From Knoellia koreensis (GTDB lineage: Bacteria; Actinomycetota; Actinomycetes; Actinomycetales; Dermatophilaceae), in assembly GCF_013041615.1 (NCBI RefSeq), contig NZ_JABEPQ010000006.1, forward strand, positions 62,001 through 126,000: 64,000 nucleotides of DNA, given 5' to 3'. Positions 26,439 to 35,625 of this stretch are shown piece by piece. Within the stretch, counting starts at the first letter, position 1. Every line of letters begins with the position of its first letter. Both the position numbers and the translations under genes were made by a program. The notes under the pieces are model-generated. The model had not been told where the DNA came from and did no database searches. It saw nothing but the letters and a program-made list of their open reading frames with translations.

Positions 26439-26675
26439 ATGGCCAAGCCCGTTGTGCGCAAGCCCAAGAAGAAGGCCAACCCGCTGAAGGCGGCGAAGGT
26501 CGAGAACATCGACTACAAGGACACCGCGCTGCTGCGCAAGTTCATCTCCGACCGCGGCAAGATCCGTGCGCGTCGGGTGACCGGTGTGTCCGTCCAGGAG
26601 CAGCGGCTCATCGCCACCGCGGTCAAGAACGCCCGCGAGATGGCGCTGCTGCCCTACTCCAGCTCGTCGCGCTGA
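26439..26675 (+). CDS. rpsR: 30S ribosomal protein S18, 78 aa
   Basis: Shows the S18 core [19 protein letters not shown] followed by [12 protein letters not shown]. No cysteine ribbon is present, so this is the zinc-independent form. AAGGAGAGC lies before the ATG. Partner of S6 in 30S assembly and possibly in leader regulation. One GTATGCCG copy lies in the ssb-rpsR gap (26359). Confidence 0.96.
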   Translation: MAKPVVRKPKKKANPLKAAKVENIDYKDTALLRKFISDRGKIRARRVTGVSVQEQRLIATAVKNAREMALLPYSSSSR

Positions 26676-26700
26676 CGAGCGACCGGAAAGGTACTGACAG

Positions 26701-27147
26701 ATGAAGGTCATCCTGACCCACGAGGTCTCGAACCTCGGCACCGCCGGTGACGTCGTCGACGTCAAGGACGGCTACGCCCGCAACTTCCTGTTCCGCCGGG
26801 GCCTGGCCACCGCGTGGACCAAGGGCGGGCAGAAGCAGGTCGACTCGATCGCCAAGGGCCGCGAGGTCCGCGCGATCAACTCCCTCGAGGAGGCGAAGTC
26901 GGTCAAGGGCAACCTCGAGAACGGCACCGTCAAGGTCGTCGCCCACGCGGGTGACTCCGGTCGCCTGTTCGGTGCGGTCTCGACCGCCGACGTCGCCGAG
27001 GCCGTCAAGGCCGCCGGTGGCCCCGAGCTCGACAAGCGCAAGATCGAGATCACCACGCCGATCAAGGTCGTGGGCACCCACGAGGCGCTCGTCCGGCTGC
27101 ACCCCGAGGTGCAGGCGACGGTCAAGCTCGACGTGGTCGCCGGCTGA
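26701..27147 (+). CDS. rplI: 50S ribosomal protein L9, 148 aa
   Basis: N-terminal L9 domain [30 protein letters not shown] (first part of the family signature GxxGxxxxVxxGYxRNxL), a long connecting helix and a C-terminal rRNA-binding domain. The start is 25 bp after the rpsR stop with GGAAAGGTACTGAC. Ends the operon and is followed by a strong terminator. Confidence 0.97.
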   Translation: MKVILTHEVSNLGTAGDVVDVKDGYARNFLFRRGLATAWTKGGQKQVDSIAKGREVRAINSLEEAKSVKGNLENGTVKVVAHAGDSGRLFGAVSTADVAEAVKAAGGPELDKRKIEITTPIKVVGTHEALVRLHPEVQATVKLDVVAG

Positions 27148-27161
27148 CGACTGCATCGTTT

Positions 27162-27197
27162 CGAACGCCCGGTCCCCTTCGTGGGGCCGGGCGTTCG
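27162..27197 (+). terminator. Terminator of the rpsF-ssb-rpsR-rplI operon
   Basis: CGAACGCCCGG pairs with CCGGGCGTTCG, extended inward by CCCC/GGGG past a bulged T, with loop TTCGT. The stem begins 15 bp after the rplI stop. A GTATGCCG word follows 6 bp later (27204). Confidence 0.88.
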
Positions 27198-27203
27198 TCG
27201 TGC

Positions 27204-27225
27204 GTATGCCGCGCGGCCGGCTCGG
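27204..27225 (+). repeat. Left copy of a 22-bp repeat flanking the GH35 gene
   Basis: GTATGCCG followed by CGC and GGCCGGCTCGG. The same arrangement with TGT in the middle recurs at 31653-31674 just beyond the GH35 gene (20 of 22 identical). Confidence 0.6.
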
Positions 27226-27377
27226 GCTCGCAAGGGCGGCAAGTGTGCAGTTTTTCTGCGCGTTTCTGCGCGGAATCGAGACCAGAACCCCACGCATGAT
27301 CATCCGGTTGTACGTTCCGCTCATCCAGTCAGCTGCGCCGCGGGAGCTGCCGAGGCGCCGACGCACGGGGAGTGGCC

Positions 27378-30300
27378 ATGCCGGGTGGGGTCCAGGGACA
27401 TCGGTTCCGGAGCACGTCAGGGGGTGCCGGCTCGGATGTTGAGCGCCGGTCCCGTATCCGCGGCAAGGCCGCGCGGCTCGGGGCACTCCTGACGGTGGCC
27501 CTGGCCATCGGGACGGGTGCCTCGGCCGCCTCAGCGGCACCCGCATTCGCGCAGGCGCCGGCGAAGGTGTCACCCGCGCGGGCGGCGACTGTCACGTCGA
27601 GCGTCGCGAAGGTCACCTATGACGGCTCGTCGTTCATGATCGACGGGAAGCGGACGTACCTGTGGTCCGGGGAGTACCACTACTTCCGGCAGCCGAGCCC
27701 GGACCTGTGGCTCGACACCTTCCAGAAGATGAAGGCAGCGGGCTTCAACTCCGTGAGCCTCTACTTCGACTGGGGCTACCACTCCCCGAAGCAGGGTGTC
27801 TACGACTTCACCGGTGTGCGTGACCTCGACAAGCTCCTCGACTACGCCGAGCAGGCGGGGCTGTACGTCATCGCCCGCCCCCCGGCATACATCAACGCCG
27901 AGGTGGACGGCGGCGGTCTGCCCGGGTGGATGTCCGTCACCAAGGGCAAGAACCGCAGCGCCGACCCGGACTACCTGCGGTACCAGGACGAGTGGATGAC
28001 GCAGGTGGACAAGATCATCGCCCGCCACCAGATCACCAACGGCACCGGGTCGGTCATCGCATACCAGGCCGAGAACGAGTACTACAACGGCTCGGCCGAA
28101 GGTCGCACGTACATGGCCCACCTGCGCGACAAGGCCAAGGTCGACGGCATCACCGTCCCGATCATCGGCAACCACAACGGCATCTTCAACAGCGGCGACG
28201 GAGCCCTCGACGTCGACGGCGTCGACTCCTACCCGCAGGGCTTCAACTGCTCCAACCCGACCGCGTGGCGCCCGGTGCCGAACATCTCCAGCGGCTGGCC
28301 GTCCACCAAGCCCCTCTCGACCATCGAGTTCCAGGGCGGCGCGTTCGACCCTTGGGGCGGGCCGGGCTTCGACAAGTGCGCCCAGCTGATCAACGACCAG
28401 TTCGCCAACGTCTTCTACAAGCAGAACATCGCCGTGGGCGCCACGACCCAGAACATCTACATGCTCTTCGGCGGCACCAACTGGGGCTGGCTCGGCCGGC
28501 CCGAGGGCTACACGTCCTACGACTACGGCGCCGCCATCCGCGAGACCCGCCAGCTCGACCCGAAGTACTACGAGAACAAACTCATCGGCTACCTCGTCCA
28601 AGCTGCCAAGGACCTGCGCGACACCAAGCCCATGCTGGCCGAGACCGGCAACCAGGCCATCGTCGACACGGCCCGGGTCAACCCCGAGACCGGGGCCCAG
28701 TTCCACACGCTGCGGCACCGCGACTCGACCGCCACGTCCACGGACAGCACGACCTTGTCGCTGGACCTGGCCGCCAAGCCGGTGGACCAGGTGACCTACA
28801 CCTGGGACGACGCCGACCCGGCTCTCAGCTACACAGGCGCCTGGGAGCACGTGGCCGACCAGTCCTACACCCAGGACAACTACCGCAAGACCGAGTCGTT
28901 CTCCCGGGTGGCGGGTGACCGGGTCAAGGTGACCTTCACCGGCACCGCGGTGCGCTGGATCGGCACCCTGGCCAGCAACCACGGGACGGCCGACGTGCTG
29001 ATCGATGGTGCCAAGGTGGCCACGGTCGACACGGCCGGCTCGCCCTCCGGGCAGAAGGTCCTCTTCAGCACGGCCGGGCTGAGCGCCGGCGAGCACACGC
29101 TGGAGATCGTCGTCACCGGCACCAGGGGTGAGGGCTCGAGTGACACCTATGTGCCCGTCGACGCGATCGACGTGCCCAGTGCCGCCGATGCCACGCAGCT
29201 CTACCCGCGGGTGCCGCAGCAGGCCGGCACCGACATCACGCTGCTTGGGCGCGACTCCGACATCCTCCTCGCCAACTACGTCCTCCAATCGCAGCGGCTC
29301 CAGTACTCGACCTCGGAGCTGTTGACCGACGCCAAGATCGGCGACCATGACCTCGCGGTGCTCTACGGCGAGAAGGGCACCGACGGCGAAACCGTGCTGC
29401 GGTTCGCGTCGCGCCCCACCGTCACCGTGGATGCCGGAGGCGTCACGAGCACCTGGGACGCCACACGGGGCGACTTGCGCCTCAACTACACCCATGGCGG
29501 CATCGCCCGGGTCACCATCACGGGCGGCGGTTCCGCCCGGCCGTTGCAGCTCCTGCTCACCGACAAGGCGACGGCCAAGACGTTCTGGCGCCTCGAGGCA
29601 GGCGACTCCCCAGTCATCGTTCGCGGCACCGCGCTGCTGCGCACCGCCGAGCTGGTGGATGGCACCGCCGTCCTCTCCGGAGACAACGACGACACCGCGG
29701 GCATCGAGGTATGGGCCGACGCGACCTCGGTCACGTGGAACGGCAAGGCAGTCAAGGTCCAGCGGACCCCGACCGGAAGTCTCACCGGCGCCATCCCGGT
29801 GCGCCGGGCTGTGACGCTGCCCGAGCTGAGCGGCTGGCGACGCAGCGCTGAGTCGCCGGAGGCGGCATACGACTTCGACGACTCCCGCTGGGTCACCGCG
29901 ACGAAGACGACGACGCAGAGCGTCAGCGGTGCGGGTGAGCTACCCGTCCTGTACGCGGACGACTACGGCTTCCACACGGGGAACACCTGGTACCGGGGAC
30001 GCTTCCAGTCCACGGGCAAGGAGACAGGCATCCACCTCGAGTCGATCTCGGGCGGGGCGACCGGTGACGTGCACTCCGGGAAGTCCCCGCAAGCGTTCTC
30101 GGTATGGCTCAACGGGACGTTCCTCGGGAGCTACCGCACTGGCAGCGCCGACATCACCTTCCCCAAGGCGCTCGTGCGCGGCAGCGGCGACAACGTCGTG
30201 TCGGTCCTGACCGTCAACATGGGCCACAACAACGACTACAACTCCAGCAACGAGAACAAGACTGCGCGCGGGCTCACCAGTGCCTACCTGCTTGGCTCAC

Positions 30301-31619
30301 CGCTCACCCGCACGACGTGGCGGCTGCAGGGCGTTCGCGGTGGCGAGGATCTGTTCGACACGGTGCGCGGACCGCTGGCCAACGGCGGCCTCTACGGCGA
30401 GCGAGCCGGCTGGTCGCTGCCCGGGTTCCCTGACCAGGACTGGTCCCCGGTCACGCTGCCCGCCGCGGACCCCCGCCCGGGCGTGACGTGGTACCGCACC
30501 ACCGCGGCCCTGGACCTGCCCAAGGACCAGGACACCTCGGTGGGTGTCACCATCACGGACGATCCCTCGCGTCGGTACCGCGCGCAGATCTTCGTCAACG
30601 GATGGCAGGTCGGCAACTACCTCAACGACGTGGGGCCGCAGCGATCCTTCCCGGTCCCGGTCGGCATCCTCAACCCCAACGGGGCCAACACCATCGCGAT
30701 CGCCGTGTGGAACCTCGACGGCTCGACGGGTGGCCTGGGGAAGGTGGCGCTGACCAGCTACGGCAGCCACACGTCGTCGTTGCGGGTGGGCATGAACGAC
30801 AGCCCGCGGTACTCCGCCGCGAAGTACGCCATGCCTGCGGCGCCCGGCGTGGCTGTGTCGATGACTGCCCCGTCGACCACCCGAGAGGGTGCCACGTTCA
30901 CCGTCAGGGCGACCGCCTCCATCCCGGCGGACCGGCCCTCCGCCCGTGACATCTCAGCCCGGTTGACCGCGCCCGCTGGATGGACCGTCGGCAGAGTGGA
31001 ACCAGCGAGCGTGGCCCAACTGTCGCCGGGGTCGTCAGCCACCTTCACCTGGCGGGTCACGGCCCCGGCGAAGATCGCCGATCCGGCCGCCCTGACCGCC
31101 GCGATAACCGCCATCCAGGCAGGACGCAGCGTCACGGTCGAGGACACGCGCATCGTGGGTGGGGTGCCGCCGGCCCCGGGACCCGGTGAGGTGGCGGTCA
31201 GCGATCTGCCGTTCATGTCCGCGACCAACGGCTGGGGCCCGGTTGAACGCGACCAGAGCAACGGCGAGGCAGCGGCCGGTGATGGAAGCACCATCTCCAT
31301 CCGTGGCACCACGTTCGCCAAGGGGCTCGGAACCAACGCCGTGAGTGTCGTCAAGGTCTATCTGGGCGGCGCGTGCACCCGCTTCACGGCGTCGGTGGGC
31401 ATCGACGACGAGATCGACGGCGGCAGCGTCACCTTCACGGTGGGAGCCGATGGCCACGACGCGGTGACCACTCCCGTTCTGACCCGCCGTGACGCTGTCC
31501 GCACCCTCGACGTCGACGTCACCGGGGCGCAAGTGTTGACGCTCACCGTCGGGGACGGCGGCGACGGCAACGGCGCCGACCATGGTTCGTGGGGTGCGCC
31601 AACGCTGACCTGCACCTGA
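27378..31619 (+). CDS. Secreted multidomain beta-galactosidase (GH35), about 1413 aa
   Basis: A signal peptide (basic RSRIRGKAAR, hydrophobic core to ASAAPAFA) predicts export. The GH35 TIM barrel follows: YLWSGEYHYFRQPSPDLW, acid/base in IAYQAENEYY (near residue 232) and nucleophile in STIEFQGGAFD (near 316). Then come beta-galactosidase jelly-roll domains with an inserted carbohydrate-binding module (about 470-600), a NEW3/NPCBM-associated Ig-like domain (MTAPSTTREGATFTVRA) and a C-terminal NPCBM domain (WGPVERDQSNGE...). ATG 27378 follows GGGGAG; a GTG two codons upstream is possible. No transporter lies beside it. It interrupts the rplI-dnaB interval seen in mycobacteria and is flanked by short direct repeats, suggesting acquisition. 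Confidence 0.9.
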   Translation: MPGGVQGHRFRSTSGGAGSDVERRSRIRGKAARLGALLTVALAIGTGASAASAAPAFAQAPAKVSPARAATVTSSVAKVTYDGSSFMIDGKRTYLWSGEYHYFRQPSPDLWLDTFQKMKAAGFNSVSLYFDWGYHSPKQGVYDFTGVRDLDKLLDYAEQAGLYVIARPPAYINAEVDGGGLPGWMSVTKGKNRSADPDYLRYQDEWMTQVDKIIARHQITNGTGSVIAYQAENEYYNGSAEGRTYMAHLRDKAKVDGITVPIIGNHNGIFNSGDGALDVDGVDSYPQGFNCSNPTAWRPVPNISSGWPSTKPLSTIEFQGGAFDPWGGPGFDKCAQLINDQFANVFYKQNIAVGATTQNIYMLFGGTNWGWLGRPEGYTSYDYGAAIRETRQLDPKYYENKLIGYLVQAAKDLRDTKPMLAETGNQAIVDTARVNPETGAQFHTLRHRDSTATSTDSTTLSLDLAAKPVDQVTYTWDDADPALSYTGAWEHVADQSYTQDNYRKTESFSRVAGDRVKVTFTGTAVRWIGTLASNHGTADVLIDGAKVATVDTAGSPSGQKVLFSTAGLSAGEHTLEIVVTGTRGEGSSDTYVPVDAIDVPSAADATQLYPRVPQQAGTDITLLGRDSDILLANYVLQSQRLQYSTSELLTDAKIGDHDLAVLYGEKGTDGETVLRFASRPTVTVDAGGVTSTWDATRGDLRLNYTHGGIARVTITGGGSARPLQLLLTDKATAKTFWRLEAGDSPVIVRGTALLRTAELVDGTAVLSGDNDDTAGIEVWADATSVTWNGKAVKVQRTPTGSLTGAIPVRRAVTLPELSGWRRSAESPEAAYDFDDSRWVTATKTTTQSVSGAGELPVLYADDYGFHTGNTWYRGRFQSTGKETGIHLESISGGATGDVHSGKSPQAFSVWLNGTFLGSYRTGSADITFPKALVRGSGDNVVSVLTVNMGHNNDYNSSNENKTARGLTSAYLLGSPLTRTTWRLQGVRGGEDLFDTVRGPLANGGLYGERAGWSLPGFPDQDWSPVTLPAADPRPGVTWYRTTAALDLPKDQDTSVGVTITDDPSRRYRAQIFVNGWQVGNYLNDVGPQRSFPVPVGILNPNGANTIAIAVWNLDGSTGGLGKVALTSYGSHTSSLRVGMNDSPRYSAAKYAMPAAPGVAVSMTAPSTTREGATFTVRATASIPADRPSARDISARLTAPAGWTVGRVEPASVAQLSPGSSATFTWRVTAPAKIADPAALTAAITAIQAGRSVTVEDTRIVGGVPPAPGPGEVAVSDLPFMSATNGWGPVERDQSNGEAAAGDGSTISIRGTTFAKGLGTNAVSVVKVYLGGACTRFTASVGIDDEIDGGSVTFTVGADGHDAVTTPVLTRRDAVRTLDVDVTGAQVLTLTVGDGGDGNGADHGSWGAPTLTCT

Positions 31620-31652
31620 CGGCGCAGGGCCCGAGCACCAGGAGGTTCGTTC

Positions 31653-31674
31653 GTATGCCGTGTGGCCGGCTCGG
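31653..31674 (+). repeat. Right copy of the 22-bp repeat flanking the GH35 gene
   Basis: GTATGCCG, TGT, then GGCCGGCTCGG, matching 27204-27225 except for two C-to-T changes. It lies 34 bp past the GH35 stop and upstream of the DUF3352 gene. Confidence 0.6.
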
Positions 31675-31814
31675 CGGGTACGGCGGGTAACGATCCGGCG
31701 TGGGGTCGGCGAACTCGGTCTCGGGCATCCCGCGGTCCCACCTACACTGGCCGCGTCGGAGCGCAACCGTCGATTCCGGCTCTCGTACCAGCACATTCCT
31801 TGGGGGGAACCCGC

Positions 31815-33377
31815 ATGAGCACGCCCAGCAACCCGTTCGACCCTGCCCAGCCCGAGCCGCCGACGCAGCCCCAGAGCCCGCTGCCCGAGGGGGCGCTGGC
31901 CGACGGGCAGCCCGAGACGGCCAAGCCCAAGGGACGCAAGACCGCGATCATCACCGGCGCCGTCGCGGCGGTGGCGCTGCTCGGCGGCGGTGGCGCCATC
32001 GCGGCATACTCCGCCCTGAGCGGTGGGGGCGCCCAGCCGGAGTCGGTGTTCCCGTCGACCACGTTCGCGTTCGGCAAGGTCGACCTCGACCCGTCCGCGG
32101 GGCAGAAGATCGACGCGATCCGGTTCATCCGCAAGTTCCCCGACGCCCAGGCCAAGGTCAAGGAGGACTCCGACCTGCGCAAGGTCGTGTTCGACGCGAT
32201 CAAGGACGCAGGTGGCCTGAAGGACGTCGACTACGCCAAGGACGTCGAGCCGTGGCTGGGTGAGCGGGCCGCGTTCGGCGCGATCCCGGGAGCGAACGGG
32301 CAGGACCCGATCCCCGTCGTGGCGCTGGCGGTCAAGGACAAGGGTGAGGCCGAGAAGAGCCTGCCCAAGCTGGCCAAGTCGATGGACGGTGGGCAGTGCC
32401 GCGTCGTCGAGGACTTCGCACTGTGTGCCGAGAAGAAGGAGCAGCTCGACGCGTTCGTGTCGGCGACCCAGAAGGCGACGCTCGCCGACTCCGAGAACTT
32501 CAAGACTGACCTCGGCGACCTCGGCGAGACCGGCATCGTCACCGCCTGGAGCGACACCGCCAAGGCGGCCGAGCTGCTCGGCAGCGTGCAGAAGTCGGTG
32601 CCGGGGATGCTCAACCAGTTCGGGCTTGGCGCGAACGGCACCAACTCCGGTCGCACGGCGATGGCGCTGCGGTTCGACGGCCCGAACCTCGAGCTCGCCG
32701 GTCGCGTCAACGACGCGAAGGTCTCGTTCGTCGGCTCGGCGAATGCCGGGTCCATCGCCGAGCTGCCCAAGGGCACCCTCGCGGCAGTCACCGTCGCCAA
32801 CGCCGGTGAGCAGCTGAAGACGGCGTGGCCGCAGCTGGAGTCGATGATCAAGGAGACGGCCGGCGAGCAGCAGTTCACCGACGGGGTGGCGCAGGCCGAG
32901 CAGGAGCTGGGCATCTCCATCCCGGACGACGTCGTCAAGGCGCTGGGGTCGAAGTTCTCGATCGCGTTCGGCGGCATGGGCGCGGACAACAGCGAGATCA
33001 AGGTCGGCCTGGTCACCGACGGCGACAAGGCGGTGCTGCAGAAGCTGAGCGACGCGGCCGGCCAGGGCATGGGCGCCGGTGGCCTCACGCTCAAGGGAGC
33101 CGACAAGGACACCGCGGTCGCGCTGTCCGACAACTGGGCCAGCGAGCTCACCAGCAACCACGGCCTCGGCGACAGCAAGGGCTTCAAGGACGCCCTGAAG
33201 GACCCCGGCAACTCGCGCGTCGCGGCCTACGTCGACATCGCGGGTGTGCTGGCGGCGTTCAAGGACGAGATCCCGGCGGAGGTCAGCAAGAACCTCGGCC
33301 AGTTCTCCTCGCTCGGCATGACCGTCTCCGGTGAGGGCAAGTCCGCCGACTTCGCGCTGCGCCTCACCACCAAGTAG
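31815..33377 (+). CDS. DUF3352 domain membrane-anchored protein, 520 aa
   Basis: A Pro/Gln-rich cytosolic N-terminus (1-45), one membrane segment (AIITGAVAAVALLGGGGAIAAYSAL) and a large extracytoplasmic domain beginning PESVFPSTTFAFGKVDLDPS, the hallmark of the DUF3352 family. The domain is two halves of similar design, with repeated LKLDGDG-like strands and long helices. Function is unknown in the family. ATG preceded by GGGGGGAACC. The gene stands alone between GH35 and a large nested palindrome. Confidence 0.82.
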   Translation: MSTPSNPFDPAQPEPPTQPQSPLPEGALADGQPETAKPKGRKTAIITGAVAAVALLGGGGAIAAYSALSGGGAQPESVFPSTTFAFGKVDLDPSAGQKIDAIRFIRKFPDAQAKVKEDSDLRKVVFDAIKDAGGLKDVDYAKDVEPWLGERAAFGAIPGANGQDPIPVVALAVKDKGEAEKSLPKLAKSMDGGQCRVVEDFALCAEKKEQLDAFVSATQKATLADSENFKTDLGDLGETGIVTAWSDTAKAAELLGSVQKSVPGMLNQFGLGANGTNSGRTAMALRFDGPNLELAGRVNDAKVSFVGSANAGSIAELPKGTLAAVTVANAGEQLKTAWPQLESMIKETAGEQQFTDGVAQAEQELGISIPDDVVKALGSKFSIAFGGMGADNSEIKVGLVTDGDKAVLQKLSDAAGQGMGAGGLTLKGADKDTAVALSDNWASELTSNHGLGDSKGFKDALKDPGNSRVAAYVDIAGVLAAFKDEIPAEVSKNLGQFSSLGMTVSGEGKSADFALRLTTK

Positions 33378-33403
33378 CCGCCCCCGCCCCGCCCCAGGAG
33401 TCA

Positions 33404-33494
33404 CAGCTTTTCCGCGTGGAGCGGGAAACTGCGGGTTCACTCGCCCTAGTAGGGCGAGTGAACCTCAAGGTTCGCGCATGACGCGGAAAAGCTG
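33404..33494. repeat. Nested palindromic element (large cruciform or bidirectional terminator)
   Basis: Outer arms CAGCTTTTCCGCGT (33404) and ACGCGGAAAAGCTG (33481-33494) enclose an inner perfect palindrome: GGTTCACTCGCCCTA and its reverse complement around one G (33434-33464). It lies between the ends of convergent genes, so termination from both sides is plausible, but the double-hairpin size exceeds a usual terminator. Confidence 0.8.
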
Positions 33495-33502
33495 AGGTCG
33501 GG

Positions 33503-34006
33503 TCAGGAGCGGGTGACGACGATCGTGGGCGGCGTTGCCAGGCTCTGGCCGACCACGCAGTAGCGCTCGGTCATCGCGGCAAGACGCGCGAGCTGCTCGT
33601 CGGTCGCGTCGGTGTCGAGCACTGCGGTGACCTCGACGCCGTCGACGCCGACGGGCGTGTCCGGGTCGACGCCCAGGGTGCCCCGGGCGTCGAACCACCC
33701 CTGCGCCGTCAGCTCGGCCCCGCGGACGTCGAGCCGCATCGCGGTGGCCACGCTGCGCAGGGTGACCCCGGCGCACGCGAGCAGGGCCTCGAGCAGCAGG
33801 TCGCCGGAGCAGGCGTCGTTGCCGTCGCCGCCGGTGGCGCGGTGCAGGCCCGCGCGGACCGGCCCGGCGAAACCCTCGACGGTCGCCGTGACGCCCGGGT
33901 CGGAGAAGGCGGCGCGGGCCGCGATGGGGGTTCGTGCCGCCGCGGGGTCGGCGCGGTACAGCTCCTTGAGTGGTCGTTGGGCGGCGCGCAGCGCCTCGGC
34001 GTCCAT
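33503..34006 (-). CDS. OsmC family protein, 167 aa
   Basis: OsmC/Ohr-fold thiol peroxidase-like protein. A short helical head (RAAQRPLKELYRADP) precedes the sheet; GGDGNDACSGDLLLEALLACAGVTLRSVA carries the first conserved cysteine of the fold's helix, and TERYCVVGQSL carries the second. These two cysteines match the OsmC redox pair. ATG at 34006 chosen; upstream in-frame sequence is not family-like. It is divergent from the gamma-glutamyltransferase-like gene 47 bp away. The substrate (organic hydroperoxide or other) is not determinable. Confidence 0.85.
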   Translation of the reverse strand: MDAEALRAAQRPLKELYRADPAAARTPIAARAAFSDPGVTATVEGFAGPVRAGLHRATGGDGNDACSGDLLLEALLACAGVTLRSVATAMRLDVRGAELTAQGWFDARGTLGVDPDTPVGVDGVEVTAVLDTDATDEQLARLAAMTERYCVVGQSLATPPTIVVTRS

Positions 34007-34053
34007 GGGAGCAGTGTGGGGCACGGCCCGGCGTTGTGCGACACAATCGGCGC

Positions 34054-35601
34054 ATGACGCGGCGGGTGGCGGTGGCAGCGACGGGACCGGCGTCGGCCGA
34101 CGCCGGCATGTCGGCCGCGGCGGCCGGGGGCAACGCCGTCGACGCGGCCATCGCAGCCATCGTCGCGGCCATGACGACCGAGCCGGGGATCGTGTCACCC
34201 CTCGGCGGGGCGTTCGTCACGATCTGGCCTGCCGGCGCTGACCCGGAGGTCGTCGACGGCAACGTCGAGATGCCGGGCCGCGGGCTGCCGCGCGAACGCT
34301 TCGGCCAGGGCCTGCGCGAGATCACCACCACCTACGGTGGCGGCCTGACGTTGTATGCCGGCCACGGCTCGGTCGCGACACCCGGCGCCTTCGCGGCCCT
34401 GGGCGTCGCCCACGACCGGCACGGCTCGGCCGCGTGGACCGACGTGCTGGCGCCGAGCGTGGCGGCGGCGCGGGGCGGTTACGCCATCGGTGGCGCGGCC
34501 GCGAGCTACCTTGCCCTGACTGGTGATTCGGTCTTCGGCTGGGACCCGAACACCGGCCCGCTGGTGCGCCGTGCGGACGGGTCGGCGCTGCAGGCCGGTG
34601 ACATCGCGACCAACCCCGACCTGGCCCTCACGCTCGAGCAGATCGGCGCCCAGGGCGCCCGTTCCCTCTACACCGGGGAGCTGGCCGCACGGATCGCCGC
34701 AGACAGCGACGCCCGAGGCGGGCTGCTCACCGAGGCCGACCTCGCGGCATACCGGGCGGTCGTGCGTGCACCGGTGCGGCTCTCGATCGGTGACTGGGAC
34801 ATCGCGACCAACCCGCCCCCGTCGGTGGGCGGACCGATGCTGGCGGTGATGCTGCGCGAGCTGGCCGGCGCGGACGGGCGCGGTGGTGGCGAGTGGGACT
34901 GGGTGCGCGTGATCGACGTGCAGCGCCGGGTGCTGACCTACCGGGCACGGGTGCACGACCTGTCCACGGACCTCGAGGAGGACGGTTACGCGCTGCTGGA
35001 GCAGGTCGAGCGGCACGGGCTCGCCGCGTTGCCGACGTCGTCGTCGACCGCGCATGTCTCAGCGGCGGACTCCGACGGCACGGTGTGCGCGATCACGGCC
35101 TCGAGTGGGTATGGCTCGGGGGCGACCGTGCCCGGCACGGGGATGATGCTCAACAACTGCCTGGGCGAACCCGAGCTCAACCGGCTGGGCCTGCACGCGC
35201 TCACCCCGGGCACCCGGCTCGCGTCGAACATGGCGCCCTCGGTGGGGCGACGCGACGACGGCTCTGCGCTGGCGGTGGGCAGCCCCGGAGCCGACCGGAT
35301 CACCACGGCCCTCATGCAGGTGGTCGGACGGAATGCGTTGCTGGGCATGGGAATCGGCGACGCCATCGATGCGCCTCGGGCGCACGTGCGGATCCTCGAC
35401 GGTGACTCTGTGCGCGTCGACCACGAGGACGACGAGGCGATCGTGGCGGCGGCTGCCGAGCTGGGGCTGCCGACGTACTCGCATGGGCCGCTGTCGATGT
35501 TCTTCGGTGGGGTGGGTGCCGCGTGGGTGGACGGCGACGGCTCACTGGGCGCGGCCGGCGACCCGCGGCGGGCAGCCGCCACCCGGGTGTCGCAGGCGTG
35601 A
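34054..35601 (+). CDS. Gamma-glutamyltransferase family protein, 515 aa
   Basis: Ntn-hydrolase precursor. The large-subunit part begins with the family phrase GMSAAAAGGNAVDAAIAA, and GDWDIATNPPPSVGGPML fits the family. The processing site is SSTAHVSAADSDG: Thr332 is the predicted autocatalytic cleavage residue and nucleophile. GSGATVPGTGMMLNNCLGE forms the substrate-binding glycine loop. It has no signal peptide, unlike periplasmic GGTs, and is slightly short, so a cytosolic gamma-glutamyl hydrolase or acylase role is possible. Confidence 0.85.
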   Translation: MTRRVAVAATGPASADAGMSAAAAGGNAVDAAIAAIVAAMTTEPGIVSPLGGAFVTIWPAGADPEVVDGNVEMPGRGLPRERFGQGLREITTTYGGGLTLYAGHGSVATPGAFAALGVAHDRHGSAAWTDVLAPSVAAARGGYAIGGAAASYLALTGDSVFGWDPNTGPLVRRADGSALQAGDIATNPDLALTLEQIGAQGARSLYTGELAARIAADSDARGGLLTEADLAAYRAVVRAPVRLSIGDWDIATNPPPSVGGPMLAVMLRELAGADGRGGGEWDWVRVIDVQRRVLTYRARVHDLSTDLEEDGYALLEQVERHGLAALPTSSSTAHVSAADSDGTVCAITASSGYGSGATVPGTGMMLNNCLGEPELNRLGLHALTPGTRLASNMAPSVGRRDDGSALAVGSPGADRITTALMQVVGRNALLGMGIGDAIDAPRAHVRILDGDSVRVDHEDDEAIVAAAAELGLPTYSHGPLSMFFGGVGAAWVDGDGSLGAAGDPRRAAATRVSQA

Positions 35602-35625
35602 GGACCGGGTAACGAACAGGTCGGC

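Noticed and set aside
31035-33440. 801-codon antisense frame over GH35 end and DUF3352
   Set aside because: Runs across two genes with clear domains on the plus strand; composition is a frame shadow.
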